Assembly (NCBI GenBank): GCA_028683385.1
Contig: JAQUIJ010000009.1
Coordinates: 186,001-250,000 of the forward strand
Length of the DNA: 64,000 nucleotides
Reading direction: 5' to 3'
From: Prolixibacteraceae bacterium
GTDB taxonomy: Bacteria > Bacteroidota > Bacteroidia > Bacteroidales > Prolixibacteraceae
The notes below the pieces were generated by a model. The model had not been told where the DNA came from, did no database searches, and worked only from the letters and a program-made list of their open reading frames with translations. A program made the position numbers and the translations under genes. Within the stretch, counting starts at the first letter, position 1, and every line of letters begins with the position of its first letter. Below are positions 18,312 to 26,480 of the stretch, piece after piece.

Positions 18312-18446
18312 AAAAACAAAACGGGCTGTCATTCCGATACGTAGTGAGGAATCTCAAACAGGAATCTATTATCCCAAATTTATTTCAGGATGACTGGATT
18401 CATGACTTTTGATGCATCTGCTTTACCCGATTAGTAATGACAACAC

Positions 18447-18592
18447 TTAGAAACTGTTTAAAATTTGAAAAGATACCCAAAATCAAACAAAATACCCCAA
18501 CCCTAAAGGGTGATTTTTTGATTTTTCGTACTCCCTTCAGGGTTCGGGGTAATCCGAAAAATCAAAATGAACTAAATTTAAACACTTTCTAA
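18447..18592. repeat. MITE-like element of a second family
   Basis: A 146-bp element with 16-bp terminal inverted repeats with one mismatch (TTAGAAACTGTTTAAA at 18447-18462; TTTAAACACTTTCTAA at 18577-18592). An inner inverted repeat (GATTTTTCG with CCGAAAAATC) surrounds a central CCCTAAAGGG / CCCTTCAGGG block. Same layout as the 18117 element but unrelated ends. Only one copy is in this window. Confidence 0.7.
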
Positions 18593-18669
18593 CTTAGTAG
18601 CATTGAAATAGTATGGATAATACTTTCGTGCAAAAATTAATTGCCGGGATTTATGACTAATAATTGCGC

Positions 18670-18677
18670 TAAATTTG
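18670..18677 (+). promoter_or_regulatory. Candidate -7 box (TAAATTTG)
   Basis: Fits TAnnTTTG and lies 30 nt upstream of the ATG at 18707. It argues against the more upstream ATG at 18641. Confidence 0.55.
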
Positions 18678-18706
18678 TGCCTATTGATAATCAGTGTCAC
18701 AATAGA

Positions 18707-19696
18707 ATGAATAAATTCCTACCATACCGCCGAATTGCATTAGTTGTTTGCTTCATGTGTTTATGCGCATCTGCTGCTTTTTCGCAGAATGATCCTTCGG
18801 CATACATCGACAAACAAGGGCAGCTCAATTATTCGTCGCTCGACTTTTGGTATGCACGTAAAGTGAAGGAATCCATTTTGCTGAGTGGTAAAACTATTGA
18901 TTTGTATGGGGTGGGTGTGGTGAGTCCCCAATCCGATTTTTACGACACTAAATTGAAAGATCAGCGATCTCCCTGGGCAACATCAAACGTATATTCGAAA
19001 ATGGTTCTCGATGTGGCGAACACACGGGTTTATCCTGAAAAAAGAGGCGATGGTTCTTGTTGCCGGTTGGAAACAGCGATACGAAAGGACAACATTGCCG
19101 GGCTTAAAGTAGAAGTTCTGGTAGCCGGAACTTTATTCGTTGGGGAACTGAACGAACCGGTTCGGGGTTTAAAAGATCCGCTGAAAAATGTCAATCAGGG
19201 AATTGTATTTAGTAAAAAGCCCAAAGCGGTAAAATTCGACTATAAATACAGTGTTGGAAATAAGCGGGTAAAAGCTGTTTATAGTGTCGATCCGACTGAA
19301 GGGCCTGACAAGGCAGAGTTTTGTTTCATTCTTCAGAAACGATGGGAAGATCAGAATGGGAATGTATTTGCCACCCGTATTGGTGGCGCCCGTCGGTTTT
19401 TTACCGGAACAGTTAGCCAATGGGTCAATGGCGCCACATTCCCGGTAAGCTATGGCGATTGTACCCGTTTGCCTGAATACGACGAAAAAACAATGGGCTT
19501 AATTCCCGGAGCAGGAGAAGTTTATGTCAGGAATTCGAAAAATAAAATGGTGCCACTGGTCGAAACCGGCTGGGGAAAAGCCGATGACGTTCCTACGCAT
19601 CTGATTTTTTATTTTACGTCGAGCTACCAGGGAATCCTTTACCAAGGCTCCCCCGCATCGGTTTTCTGGGTCGATAATATTGAGTTTGTTTATTGA
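18707..19696 (+). CDS. Exported PCMD-domain-like protein
   Basis: A 329-residue exported protein. The ATG at 18707 was chosen because it starts a normal signal peptide (MNKFLPYRRIALVVCFMCLC, cut after AFSQ) and lies downstream of a TAAATTTG box; an upstream in-frame ATG at 18641 adds 22 hydrophilic residues. The mature protein has LDFWYARKVKESILLSGKTIDLYGVG, the GSCCRLETA and VLVAGTLFVGEL blocks, FDYKYSVGNKR, and a final SSYQGILYQGSPASVFWVDNIEFVY. This pattern (AGxLFxG, Y-K-Y, end motif VDNIE) is that of the PCMD 'putative carbohydrate metabolism' domain of Bacteroidota surface proteins. Usually these accompany polysaccharide loci; here it is alone. Substrate unknown. Confidence 0.75.
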   Translation: MNKFLPYRRIALVVCFMCLCASAAFSQNDPSAYIDKQGQLNYSSLDFWYARKVKESILLSGKTIDLYGVGVVSPQSDFYDTKLKDQRSPWATSNVYSKMVLDVANTRVYPEKRGDGSCCRLETAIRKDNIAGLKVEVLVAGTLFVGELNEPVRGLKDPLKNVNQGIVFSKKPKAVKFDYKYSVGNKRVKAVYSVDPTEGPDKAEFCFILQKRWEDQNGNVFATRIGGARRFFTGTVSQWVNGATFPVSYGDCTRLPEYDEKTMGLIPGAGEVYVRNSKNKMVPLVETGWGKADDVPTHLIFYFTSSYQGILYQGSPASVFWVDNIEFVY

Positions 19697-20455
19697 TCGG
19701 GAATAAAAAACTGGCTGTGTCTGGTTTGATGTCAGCAGCATCACTTGTCAATAAATAAGATCGAAAATCGATACTTTTATAATCATGAAAAACCATTTCA
19801 TTTCTCTTTTCGATTCTTCTCATTGCTTGATAACCATGGCCTGTTTTTTCCCAACTTCCTGATCTCTCTTTCCCAAATAATTGGTATCACTGACAACATA
19901 CCCGGTTTATTCGCCCTTTCTTGGTCGATATTTGATCGAATTTAAACAATAAGTAGTGATTGGCCAACATAGGGATAGTTCTTTTCTTCTTGTAGCATGG
20001 AGAATTTCGATTTCTATTTGTCTATTTTATATAGTAAATTTGACTTATAGTAATTAAACCAATATAATGTCGTGTTTTTAAGTTCACTCACCCCGAAGAC
20101 CGAAGGCTCGGTCTTCGCCCCTCTCTAAGCGTAGAGAGGGGCAGAGCATCGCAGATGCGACGGGGTGAGTCAAGATAGTTGGCCAATATTATGTACGACA
20201 TTATTTCATTCTATTAACTTATAGTAAGTTTGGTTATTAATTTATTTGATACTGTATTCGAGAAATGTACATTCTCAAATACACAATGATCTGGTGCAAA
20301 AGTGAAAACTGCCAATTGGGGTGTTGAACATGAAAATGTTGGGATTGATTTTCTATGGAAAAATAAGCGTTAAAGAAAACCCCTGAGACACGAAATAATA
20401 GTGACATTTCTACTTAAAAGCTGAATTTATTGAAATAATTAAACCAACCCAAGCG
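19697..20455. other. Gene-free region containing a three-hairpin element
   Basis: About 760 bp with no believable gene; the largest open frames are short and lack signals. The structured element at 20043-20227 is described separately. The rest is AT-rich and I see nothing else in it. Confidence 0.6.
20043..20227. repeat. Three-arm hairpin element between 11-bp direct repeats
   Basis: An outer stem CTCACCCCG (20087-20095) / CGGGGTGAG (20161-20169) encloses three hairpins. These are CGAAGACCG/CGGTCTTCG (20094-20117), CCCCTCTC/GAGAGGGG (20118-20141) and TCGCA/TGCGA (20149-20160). Further out, TAATGTCGT and ACGACATTA form another inverted pair. The whole is flanked by identical ACTTATAGTAA direct repeats (20043-20053 and 20217-20227), which look like a target-site duplication. 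Confidence 0.8.
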
Positions 20456-21163
20456 ATGAAAAGTAAAATTTTATTTGTTGCAATTTTTGTTCTGTCATTT
20501 TCCACTAGCTCTTTTGCGCTCATTACAGGAAAGAAGTATTTCATTACCGGACAGGTCCTTGATATTAACAATAAACCTGTATCCGGTGCAATGTTGTTAA
20601 TTGACGATAAAGTTTCAGATGTTATAACCAACGAGAAAGGGATGTATAGGGTTAAAGTAAAGCCTGATGCAGTCCAAATATCTATTCTCAATTTATCAGG
20701 CACATTGATGAAAGAAGAAATTAATGGCAGAATGATCATCGATTTCAAGCTTAACAATGTAGTACCACAAGATGAAGTTGTGATACAAGAAAATCCTGAA
20801 AATGAAATCGTAAATATTGGATATGGTTATGCTCAAAAAAAGGACCTGGCAAGTAGTGTTGGTAATATCGATGGACAAAATAAAAAGTTTGCTTCGTATC
20901 ATACTATTTTTGATATGATTAAGGGTGAAGTTCCTGGTGTTCAGGTGGCTGGAAATAGTATAACAATCAGAGGTGTTGGTACAATCAATGGTTCAACCGA
21001 TCCATTGATCCTTGTTGACGGCGTTGAGGTAAAAGTCGAAATGCTTGGGGCTATCGTTCCTAAAACGGTTCGTTCGATCAATGTTCTTAACAGTTCAGAT
21101 GCTTCTATTTATGGTTCGAAAGCCGCAAATGGAGTAATAATGATAACTCTGATGGGAAAATAG
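20456..21163 (+). CDS. Stand-alone carboxypeptidase-regulatory/TonB-plug protein
   Basis: A 235-residue exported protein built like the N-terminus of a SusC-type receptor but without a barrel. It has a signal peptide (LFVAIFVLSFSTSSFA), then a CarboxypepD_reg-like domain (about 28-105, FITGQVLDINNKPVSGAMLLI, TNEKGMYRVKV). A TonB-plug domain follows (about 115-233, YGYAQKKDLASSVGNI, TIFDMIKGEVPGVQVAGNSITIRGVGTINGSTDPLILVDGVEV, NVLNSSDASIYGSKAANGVIMI). The frame stops exactly where the first barrel strand should begin, and no barrel remnant follows. The role is unknown; it may be a periplasmic/outer-membrane accessory that interacts with TonB or a receptor. Confidence 0.85.
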   Translation: MKSKILFVAIFVLSFSTSSFALITGKKYFITGQVLDINNKPVSGAMLLIDDKVSDVITNEKGMYRVKVKPDAVQISILNLSGTLMKEEINGRMIIDFKLNNVVPQDEVVIQENPENEIVNIGYGYAQKKDLASSVGNIDGQNKKFASYHTIFDMIKGEVPGVQVAGNSITIRGVGTINGSTDPLILVDGVEVKVEMLGAIVPKTVRSINVLNSSDASIYGSKAANGVIMITLMGK

Positions 21164-21364
21164 CAAATCTCTACTTTCCCGAACAAAAATGGATTGGAAG
21201 TGATTAGCCATGTCGAGGCATAATACCTTGCTGGGGTAGATTTGTAATCCGTGCTCTTGATTCAATCAATAACCAGCACATGGATATAGAACTGATTCGA
21301 ACTATTTTGTTGCGGATGTGTTTAAATTCGAAAACTTGTTTAAAACACATTAAAATAAAAAGCA

Positions 21365-21754
21365 ATGTTTACACTTGATCAAATTAAGGCTGCTCATTCA
21401 AAAGTAAAGTCAGGCGCCGATTTTCCAAACTATATTCAAGACCTTATTAAATTGGGCGTCACATTTTATGAAACCTACGTTTTGGACGGGCATACTGACT
21501 ATTTAGGAACGGATGATTATATAATAGCATCAGCACCGAAGTATACACAACTCATTATTGCGGAAAAAAGTGATGAAGAACAATTCCGGCTTGACTTAAA
21601 AGCCCATCAACAGGGTAAAACTGATTATGCTACTTTTTGCAACGATTGTGCAAAATCGGGTGTCGAAAAATGGACAGTTCGTATGGATAAGATGACTTGT
21701 ACCTATTACGACAAAGCAGGAAACGAACTTTTGGAGGAAGTAATACCACAATAA
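21365..21754 (+). CDS. DUF1398 family protein
   Basis: A 129-residue cytosolic protein of the DUF1398 (YbcV-like) family. It opens with FTLDQIKAAHSKVKSGADFPNYIQDLIKLGVTFYET, followed by VLDGHTDYLG, then QLIIAEKSDEEQFRLDLKAHQQGKTDYATFCNDCAKSGVEKWTVRMDKMTCTYYD. The family has no firm function. It is a single gene with its own terminator (21781). Confidence 0.88.
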   Translation: MFTLDQIKAAHSKVKSGADFPNYIQDLIKLGVTFYETYVLDGHTDYLGTDDYIIASAPKYTQLIIAEKSDEEQFRLDLKAHQQGKTDYATFCNDCAKSGVEKWTVRMDKMTCTYYDKAGNELLEEVIPQ

Positions 21755-21780
21755 AATGGGGTAGAAATGAAAAGATAAAT

Positions 21781-21811
21781 AAGGCCGGAGAGATCCGGCC
21801 TTTACTTTTTT
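21781..21811. terminator. Bidirectional terminator
   Basis: An 8-bp stem AAGGCCGG/CCGGCCTT (21781-21788 with 21795-21802) with a 6-nt loop, T-rich on both outgoing strands. It lies between the convergent DUF1398 and aroC genes. Confidence 0.88.
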
Positions 21812-22883
21812 AGATATGATTGATCTTATTTAGCAAATAATGATCGGCCAACACAATGGCGGCCATCGACTCAACAATCGGAACTGCGCGGGGCAGGACG
21901 CAAGGATCGTGACGCCCTTTGGGGTTGATGGTCACTTCATTTTCGGCACGATCGACCGTATTTTGTTCTTTCAGCAGGGTGGCAATCGGTTTAAAGGCAA
22001 CATTAAAATAAATGTCTTCTCCGTTCGAAATTCCACCCTGGATACCTCCTGAATGATTCGTTTTGGTGCGCACACCGGTTTCTGTCTTGATAAACACATC
22101 GTTGTGTTCTGATCCTGAAAGTCGGGTTCCGTCGAAACCTGATCCATATTCAAAGCCTTTAACGGCATTGATTCCAAGCATAGCAAAACCTAAATCAGCA
22201 TGCAATTTATTGAAAACAGGTTCGCCCCAGCCAGCAGGAACGCCTTGAATAACGCCGGTTACCATACCGCCAACGGTATCGTGATTGCGGCCTGCTTCTT
22301 CAATCCGGGTAATCATTCGGTTCGCGGTTTCAGCATCCGGACAACGAACAATGTTCGTTTCAGTCTGGCTTAAATCAAGTTCGGTATACGATTTATTCAG
22401 TTGAATTTCGCCAACTCTTGACACATAAGCCTGAATTGAAACACCTACTTTTTTCAGGAGCAATTTGGCCACCGCTCCCGCCACCACACGGGCAATGGTT
22501 TCGCGTGCCGACGAACGACCGCCTCCACGATGGTCGCGGGTTCCGTATTTCTGAATGTAGGTGTAATCGGCGTGTGATGGGCGAAAAACATCTTTCAGGT
22601 CGTTGTAATCCGACGAATGCTGATCTTTGTTCCGTATTTGAAAGGCAATTGGTGTTCCCTGCGTTTTCCCTTCAAATATTCCGGACAAAAATTCAACCTG
22701 ATCACTTTCGTCGCGTTGCGTTGTGATTTTTGACTGACCTGGTTTACGTCGGTTCAACTCATTCTGGATAAAATCCAGATCGATTTCCAAACCGGCAGGG
22801 CAGCCGTCAATAATTCCTCCAATGGCCTTTCCATGCGATTCGCCAAAAGAAGTTAACCTGAAAATTTGTCCAAAACTATTCAT
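21810..22883 (-). CDS. aroC: Chorismate synthase AroC
   Basis: A 357-residue enzyme converting EPSP to chorismate with reduced FMN, the last common step of aromatic biosynthesis. Signature 1 is [19 protein letters not shown]. The [39 protein letters not shown] block and [21 protein letters not shown] are intact. I start at ATG 22883 ([14 protein letters not shown]) because family members begin with this motif; an upstream in-frame ATG at 22910 would add only MAFYFLIGI, encoded by repeat-like DNA. Single gene. Confidence 0.97.
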   Translation of the reverse strand: MNSFGQIFRLTSFGESHGKAIGGIIDGCPAGLEIDLDFIQNELNRRKPGQSKITTQRDESDQVEFLSGIFEGKTQGTPIAFQIRNKDQHSSDYNDLKDVFRPSHADYTYIQKYGTRDHRGGGRSSARETIARVVAGAVAKLLLKKVGVSIQAYVSRVGEIQLNKSYTELDLSQTETNIVRCPDAETANRMITRIEEAGRNHDTVGGMVTGVIQGVPAGWGEPVFNKLHADLGFAMLGINAVKGFEYGSGFDGTRLSGSEHNDVFIKTETGVRTKTNHSGGIQGGISNGEDIYFNVAFKPIATLLKEQNTVDRAENEVTINPKGRHDPCVLPRAVPIVESMAAIVLADHYLLNKINHI

Positions 22884-22907
22884 AATACCAATTAAAAAGT
22901 AAAAAGC

Positions 22908-22986
22908 CATTAGTCATTAGAAAAGGAAAGTCATGATAATTGGCCATTTACTAATGACTCTTTCCGAATGACCATTTCTATTGACT
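22908..22986. repeat. GTCATT hairpin repeat, site 1
   Basis: AGTCATTAG (22912-22920) pairs with CTAATGACT (22951-22959), and GGAAAG (22925-22930) with CTTTCC (22960-22965). The word CTTTCCGAATGAC is shared with the hairpin at 43019-43060. It sits just upstream of the aroC start. Confidence 0.65.
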
Positions 22987-23055
22987 AAAACAAAAAATGT
23001 TGTCCCAAAATACGAAATTTTGAAACAACATCTTTAAATTATCTGTGAGAGCTGA

Positions 23056-23664
23056 TTAGCAGCCGCATCCGCAACCACCTTGTTTGCCTTCGGTGCTGCA
23101 TGCGCCTTCAGCACAACCTTCTTCGTCGTCGCAACCACAATCACCACTTCCGCAACCGCCGCTTCCGCAACCACAACCACCACCGCTAACTAAAGCAGCA
23201 AGTTCGTCATCAGTAGCTTCTCTTACTTCAGTGATCTGACCTTTAAAGAAAAGGTTTTCGCCTGCCAATGGATGGTTAAAATCCATTTTTACAATATCGT
23301 CGGTAATTTCCAAAACCAAACCATTCAAACGTTGACCGCTTGTGCTCATCATTGGCACAGTAGCTCCAACCGAGACGATTTCTTCGTCGAATTCGCCATC
23401 GATAAAGAAAAGGTGTTTTGGAAGATCAACAATCGCATTTTCATCCAATTCGCCATAGGCGTCAACATCCTGCAAACTAATTTCGAATGGATTTCCTACT
23501 TCGAAACCTTCCAACGATGATTCAAATTTTGGAAGCATCAATCCTGCGCCAAACACAAAACTCAATGGTTTCTCGCTTGTTGCCTGCTCAATCAATTCCC
23601 CCTCTGCATCATCGTAATGTAAATCGTATGTCAGGGAAACCATTTTGTTTTTTCCTATTTTCAT
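23056..23664 (-). CDS. slyD: SlyD-type FKBP peptidyl-prolyl isomerase
   Basis: A 202-residue cytosolic FKBP/SlyD-like prolyl isomerase and chaperone. Residues 1-70 carry the split FKBP core (VSLTYDLHYDDAEGELIEQA, PLSFVFGAGLMLPKFESSLEGFEVG), with the insert-in-flap domain after it (AYGELDENAIVDLPKHLFF) and then the end of the FKBP fold (DFNHPLAGENLFFKGQITEV). The tail after residue ~160 holds ten Cys among Gly, Asp and Glu (GGGCGCGSGGCG, GDCGCDDEEGC, QGGCGCGC), a likely Ni/Zn-binding tail. The usual SlyD tail is His-rich; this one has no His. Single gene. Confidence 0.92.
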   Translation of the reverse strand: MKIGKNKMVSLTYDLHYDDAEGELIEQATSEKPLSFVFGAGLMLPKFESSLEGFEVGNPFEISLQDVDAYGELDENAIVDLPKHLFFIDGEFDEEIVSVGATVPMMSTSGQRLNGLVLEITDDIVKMDFNHPLAGENLFFKGQITEVREATDDELAALVSGGGCGCGSGGCGSGDCGCDDEEGCAEGACSTEGKQGGCGCGC

Positions 23665-23837
23665 AGCCTTTTGTTTTAATTTTTAATAATTGTACAAAGA
23701 AATAAAATAAGTGGATAATACAAAAAGTATACAGCCATTCATTTCAGTTAGTTAAAGATAACATCAGAAACGGCCTTTGGTTTAGTCGTTCGAAAGAGTT
23801 TTTACCATTTTCTGATCTGATGGTTATCCGTTTCAGG

Positions 23838-25466
23838 CTATTTTTTAATCAGCTTTGTCGTAAATTGGTTCTTGCCTTCTTCAATTTTCAGGATATATAC
23901 TCCTGAAGTTAATTCATCGAGATTGGTAATCGTTTGATTGTTTGATACATTAAGGTATTCAGCAACTTTTCTTCCTGAAATGTCGGAGATTGAAACCTTA
24001 GCCGTTCCGATTATTCCTGAAATAACAATTCGGTCAACAAATGGATTGGGAAAAACGCCTGCCTGAATTTGGTGCAATTCAGAAGTTGATGTTACGATTT
24101 CCTTATTCAGGTTGTCAATGCAAAAATAGCCTGGAGTTTTCATGCCATATTCATTGTTATCAGTCGAGCGTAATGAAAATTCAAGTTTCGAGATGCGACC
24201 GAGTTTTTTGAGGTCAACCCATTTCCATGTATTCAGGATATAATCGTTGGCATTGTCGCTGTAAGCAAAATCGGCCAGATTAACATTGACTTCACCGGTT
24301 GATTTGCCATCCGAATCGAATCCCTGAATGGTCAATAGTAACCAGTCTGGGTCGTTTCCGCTTTCACCGCCAAACTTTTTGGCATAGTCATCGCCGTTTT
24401 TCATCGATAAATAGGCATAAGTGCTGTTGGTTACATATAAGCCAGAAACAATGGTGTCTTTAAAGGTTATTGTAGAAACTGGGAAGGGATAACCAACTGC
24501 ATAATTAGATGTTCCGTTGACACCTTTACCTGTAATGGCACTGTATTGATTGGTGTAGCCCGGAGTTGTAACATCGGTTTTATTCGATGTTGCAAATCCC
24601 GACCAGTAATCACCATAATCTGATTGGGTATAATTCGTGAAGAACCGGAAGTTGCCGCTGGCAAATCCACCCTTACCATCGCTGCCGTTGTAAAAGCCTT
24701 GTGTGCCCAGGTTCATATTTTCGAAACTGGCATAAGTAACTGGTTTATAGTCGTATGGTTTCTCTCCGTTTAAATCATCCATGCAGAAATACCCTGGAGT
24801 ATTCATGTAGCCGTAGCTATTGTCGCTTGAACTCAGACTGAAACGAAGTTTTTTTGCTTCTTTCAGTTGGCTAAGGTCAACCCAGGTCCATTTATTCAGG
24901 ATGTAATCTTTCGAATTGTCGCTCGAACGGAAGTCGGCCAGGTAAAAATATACCGTATCAACTGGTTTACTGTTCGCATCCAAAGCCTCAATCATCAGCT
25001 TGAAATAGTCAGGGTCATTTCCTGTAGGCCCACCAAATTTTTTGGCATATTCATCCCCATTTTTCATCGAAAGGTAAGCATAGGTTGAGTTTGTAACGTA
25101 AAAACCTGTGGTTTGAGTTGACGCACTGAATTCAAGTTCAGCCGAAGGCGACGAATAACAAACAGCATAGTTGGCGCTTCCTTCATAGCCTTTCCCGGTT
25201 ATTGCACTGTACTGATTTCCATAGCCAGCAGTTGTATTGTCGGTCATGTTCGAGTAGACAAAACCATTCCAATAATCGCCGGATGTACTTTTGGTATAAG
25301 CATTATAGAAAGTTATGCCTGAACTTTTAAAACTACCCGATAAATCGGAACCGTTCCAGAATGTTTCCGGAGCCAGTGTCAGGTCATCAAACTTGGCAAC
25401 TGTTTGTGACTTTGCATTAAAAACTAAGAAAGCGGCAAGAATTGCCATCATGTAGATTTGTTTCAT
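23838..25466 (-). CDS. B12-regulated tandem DUF4465 T9SS cargo protein, BtuH-like
   Basis: A 542-residue exported protein controlled by the cobalamin riboswitch at 25.6 kb. The start at 25466 begins a normal signal peptide (MKQIYMMAILAAFLVFNAKS); the longer frame back to 25589 runs into the leader RNA and is not credible. It has two DUF4465 repeats of about 220 residues, each with GDYWxGFxxSNxTD, NQYSAITGKG, FYVTNSTYAYLSMKNGD or LYVTNSTYAYLSMKNGD, AKKFGG, GNDPD, LADF, WVDL and TPGYFCxDxLN. A C-terminal type IX sorting domain follows (VFPNPFVDRIVISG, LTSGVYILKIEEGKNQFTTKLI). Cobalamin-regulated DUF4465 proteins have been linked to B12 binding (BtuH) in Bacteroides; that part is recall, so the function is inferred. 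Confidence 0.87.
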   Translation of the reverse strand: MKQIYMMAILAAFLVFNAKSQTVAKFDDLTLAPETFWNGSDLSGSFKSSGITFYNAYTKSTSGDYWNGFVYSNMTDNTTAGYGNQYSAITGKGYEGSANYAVCYSSPSAELEFSASTQTTGFYVTNSTYAYLSMKNGDEYAKKFGGPTGNDPDYFKLMIEALDANSKPVDTVYFYLADFRSSDNSKDYILNKWTWVDLSQLKEAKKLRFSLSSSDNSYGYMNTPGYFCMDDLNGEKPYDYKPVTYASFENMNLGTQGFYNGSDGKGGFASGNFRFFTNYTQSDYGDYWSGFATSNKTDVTTPGYTNQYSAITGKGVNGTSNYAVGYPFPVSTITFKDTIVSGLYVTNSTYAYLSMKNGDDYAKKFGGESGNDPDWLLLTIQGFDSDGKSTGEVNVNLADFAYSDNANDYILNTWKWVDLKKLGRISKLEFSLRSTDNNEYGMKTPGYFCIDNLNKEIVTSTSELHQIQAGVFPNPFVDRIVISGIIGTAKVSISDISGRKVAEYLNVSNNQTITNLDELTSGVYILKIEEGKNQFTTKLIKK

Positions 25467-25589
25467 TATGTAAAAATTTTGAATGGTTTCAAAAGATTTA
25501 CAATACGCAAAACTGCTGAAATAACCGATTGGATACTGGATTTGGTTACTCCAAGCCTTTTCTCCCGAAAGCTTTGAATATTGTAGCAC

Positions 25590-25755
25590 GAATGGCAGGT
25601 CTTCTGGCTTACTCCATTTTTTGCGGCCTTCCCATCCATCGAACGACGAAAAGTGGCGTGAGTTGCAAAAAATATTCAGAGTTTACAGCTGCGGGTACAG
25701 CTCCGGAATTGAACCGGATTCCCTCTTGATGCTTAAAAATCAGCATCACCATTTC
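25590..25755 (-). ncRNA. Cobalamin riboswitch
   Basis: Minus-strand cobalamin aptamer. It reads (minus strand) GCATCAAGAGGGAATCCGG near 25712-25732, GAGCTGTACCCGCAGCTGTAA (about 25683-25703), GATGGGAAGGCCGCAAAA, and the B12-box TAAGCCAGAAGACCTGCCA (about 25593-25612). The gene start is about 125 nt downstream. The hairpin GCTTT/AAGGC (25555-25572) after the aptamer corresponds to the one in the 3.5-kb leader. A TAATTTTG box (25772-25779) lies just upstream. It should repress the DUF4465 gene when cobalamin is available. Confidence 0.95.
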
Positions 25756-25771
25756 GGCAGCTAAGATAGAT

Positions 25772-25779
25772 CAAAATTA
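25772..25779 (-). promoter_or_regulatory. Candidate -7 box (TAATTTTG) of the riboswitch leader
   Basis: Minus-strand TAATTTTG, fitting TAnnTTTG, about 20-30 nt before the first paired bases of the aptamer. Confidence 0.55.
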
Positions 25780-25843
25780 AATTCAGGAGCAAAATTCAGG
25801 TTAAATAATCCTGAAAATTTAACAAGCGACGAGTGTATGCAAA

Positions 25844-26350
25844 CTACGAGGTGGCCAATCCTGCAGTTTTGAAAGTAAAAAATTTCTGTGCAAAATAGCT
25901 GTATATAACAACAATACCGGTTGTAATTACTTTTGCCATTGTTGGCCACAGACCGGCAAATTCGACCAAAAATTTCAGAAAAACGTAGTTTAGAAAAATG
26001 GAACCTGAGACGGAAATCATGTATCGAATTAGCTGGGTTCGTCCTTGCACCGGAGAATTGGTAAAAGTGATGAACTTGGCAAAAAGAAATCCGGTGAAGA
26101 ATGTAATTGGAAAGACAATCAGAAAGGCGGCAATATGCGGACTAATCGAAACGATACCCAAATCAAGGACTTGTTTATCGACAACAAAATTGTAGCAAAT
26201 AAAATAAAGTGTGATGTCAAGTGCGGTATTGAACCCTCCGGTTGCAGCATATCTGAAGGTTTCCAAAGGGATAAACTTTCGGAAAGGAGTGTAGAAATAA
26301 TCAATTACACTAATGATTACTAAACGAATATGCTTTGCCAAACTTGCCAT
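25844..26350 (-). CDS. GtrA family membrane protein
   Basis: A 168-residue polytopic protein of the GtrA family, small four-helix proteins thought to move lipid-linked sugars or assist membrane glycosyltransferases. The hallmark is FRYAATGGFNTALDITLYFICYNFVV. Three further hydrophobic segments follow (PHIAAFLIVFPITFFTGFLFAKFITF, RYMISVSGSIFLNYVFLKFLV, MAKVITTGIVVIYSYFAQKFFTF). I start at ATG 26350 (MASLAKHIRLVI), since the upstream extension to 26440 is not membrane-like or family-like. No glycosyltransferase partner is adjacent. Confidence 0.88.
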   Translation of the reverse strand: MASLAKHIRLVIISVIDYFYTPFRKFIPLETFRYAATGGFNTALDITLYFICYNFVVDKQVLDLGIVSISPHIAAFLIVFPITFFTGFLFAKFITFTNSPVQGRTQLIRYMISVSGSIFLNYVFLKFLVEFAGLWPTMAKVITTGIVVIYSYFAQKFFTFKTAGLATS

Positions 26351-26480
26351 GGGGGAAACAGATTCTTTTTTACAAATTAAAGAGAAAAGTTTGAAATAAT
26401 GCTGATCACATTGAAAATACAGTAAAATTTGTCTAACCAACCGGTGATTAATTGTGTAAATTGAGCAATTCAGGTCTCAT

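Larger units (their letters stand above)
17811..18669. other. Gene-free region with nested repeats
   Basis: About 860 bp without a credible gene, between fucI and a PCMD-type gene. It holds a GTCATTCCG/CGGAATGAC unit (about 18061-18103) and a related unit in the opposite orientation (18329-18358), which flank a MITE-like element. A second, different palindromic element lies at 18447-18592. The open frame at 18127-18357 is only the inside of the repeat. Confidence 0.7.

Noticed and set aside
18127-18357. Open frame similar to the one at 40501-40704
   Set aside because: The similarity comes from the two copies of the MITE-like repeat; it is not a conserved protein.
19745-19945. 66-codon plus-strand frame in the gene-free region
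   Set aside because: AT-rich, Phe/Ser-rich composition typical of random frames; no ribosome-binding or promoter signal.
20040-20230. CRISPR array or tRNA-like gene at the three-hairpin element
   Set aside because: There are no regularly spaced direct repeats with spacers, and the arms do not match tRNA lengths or conserved bases.
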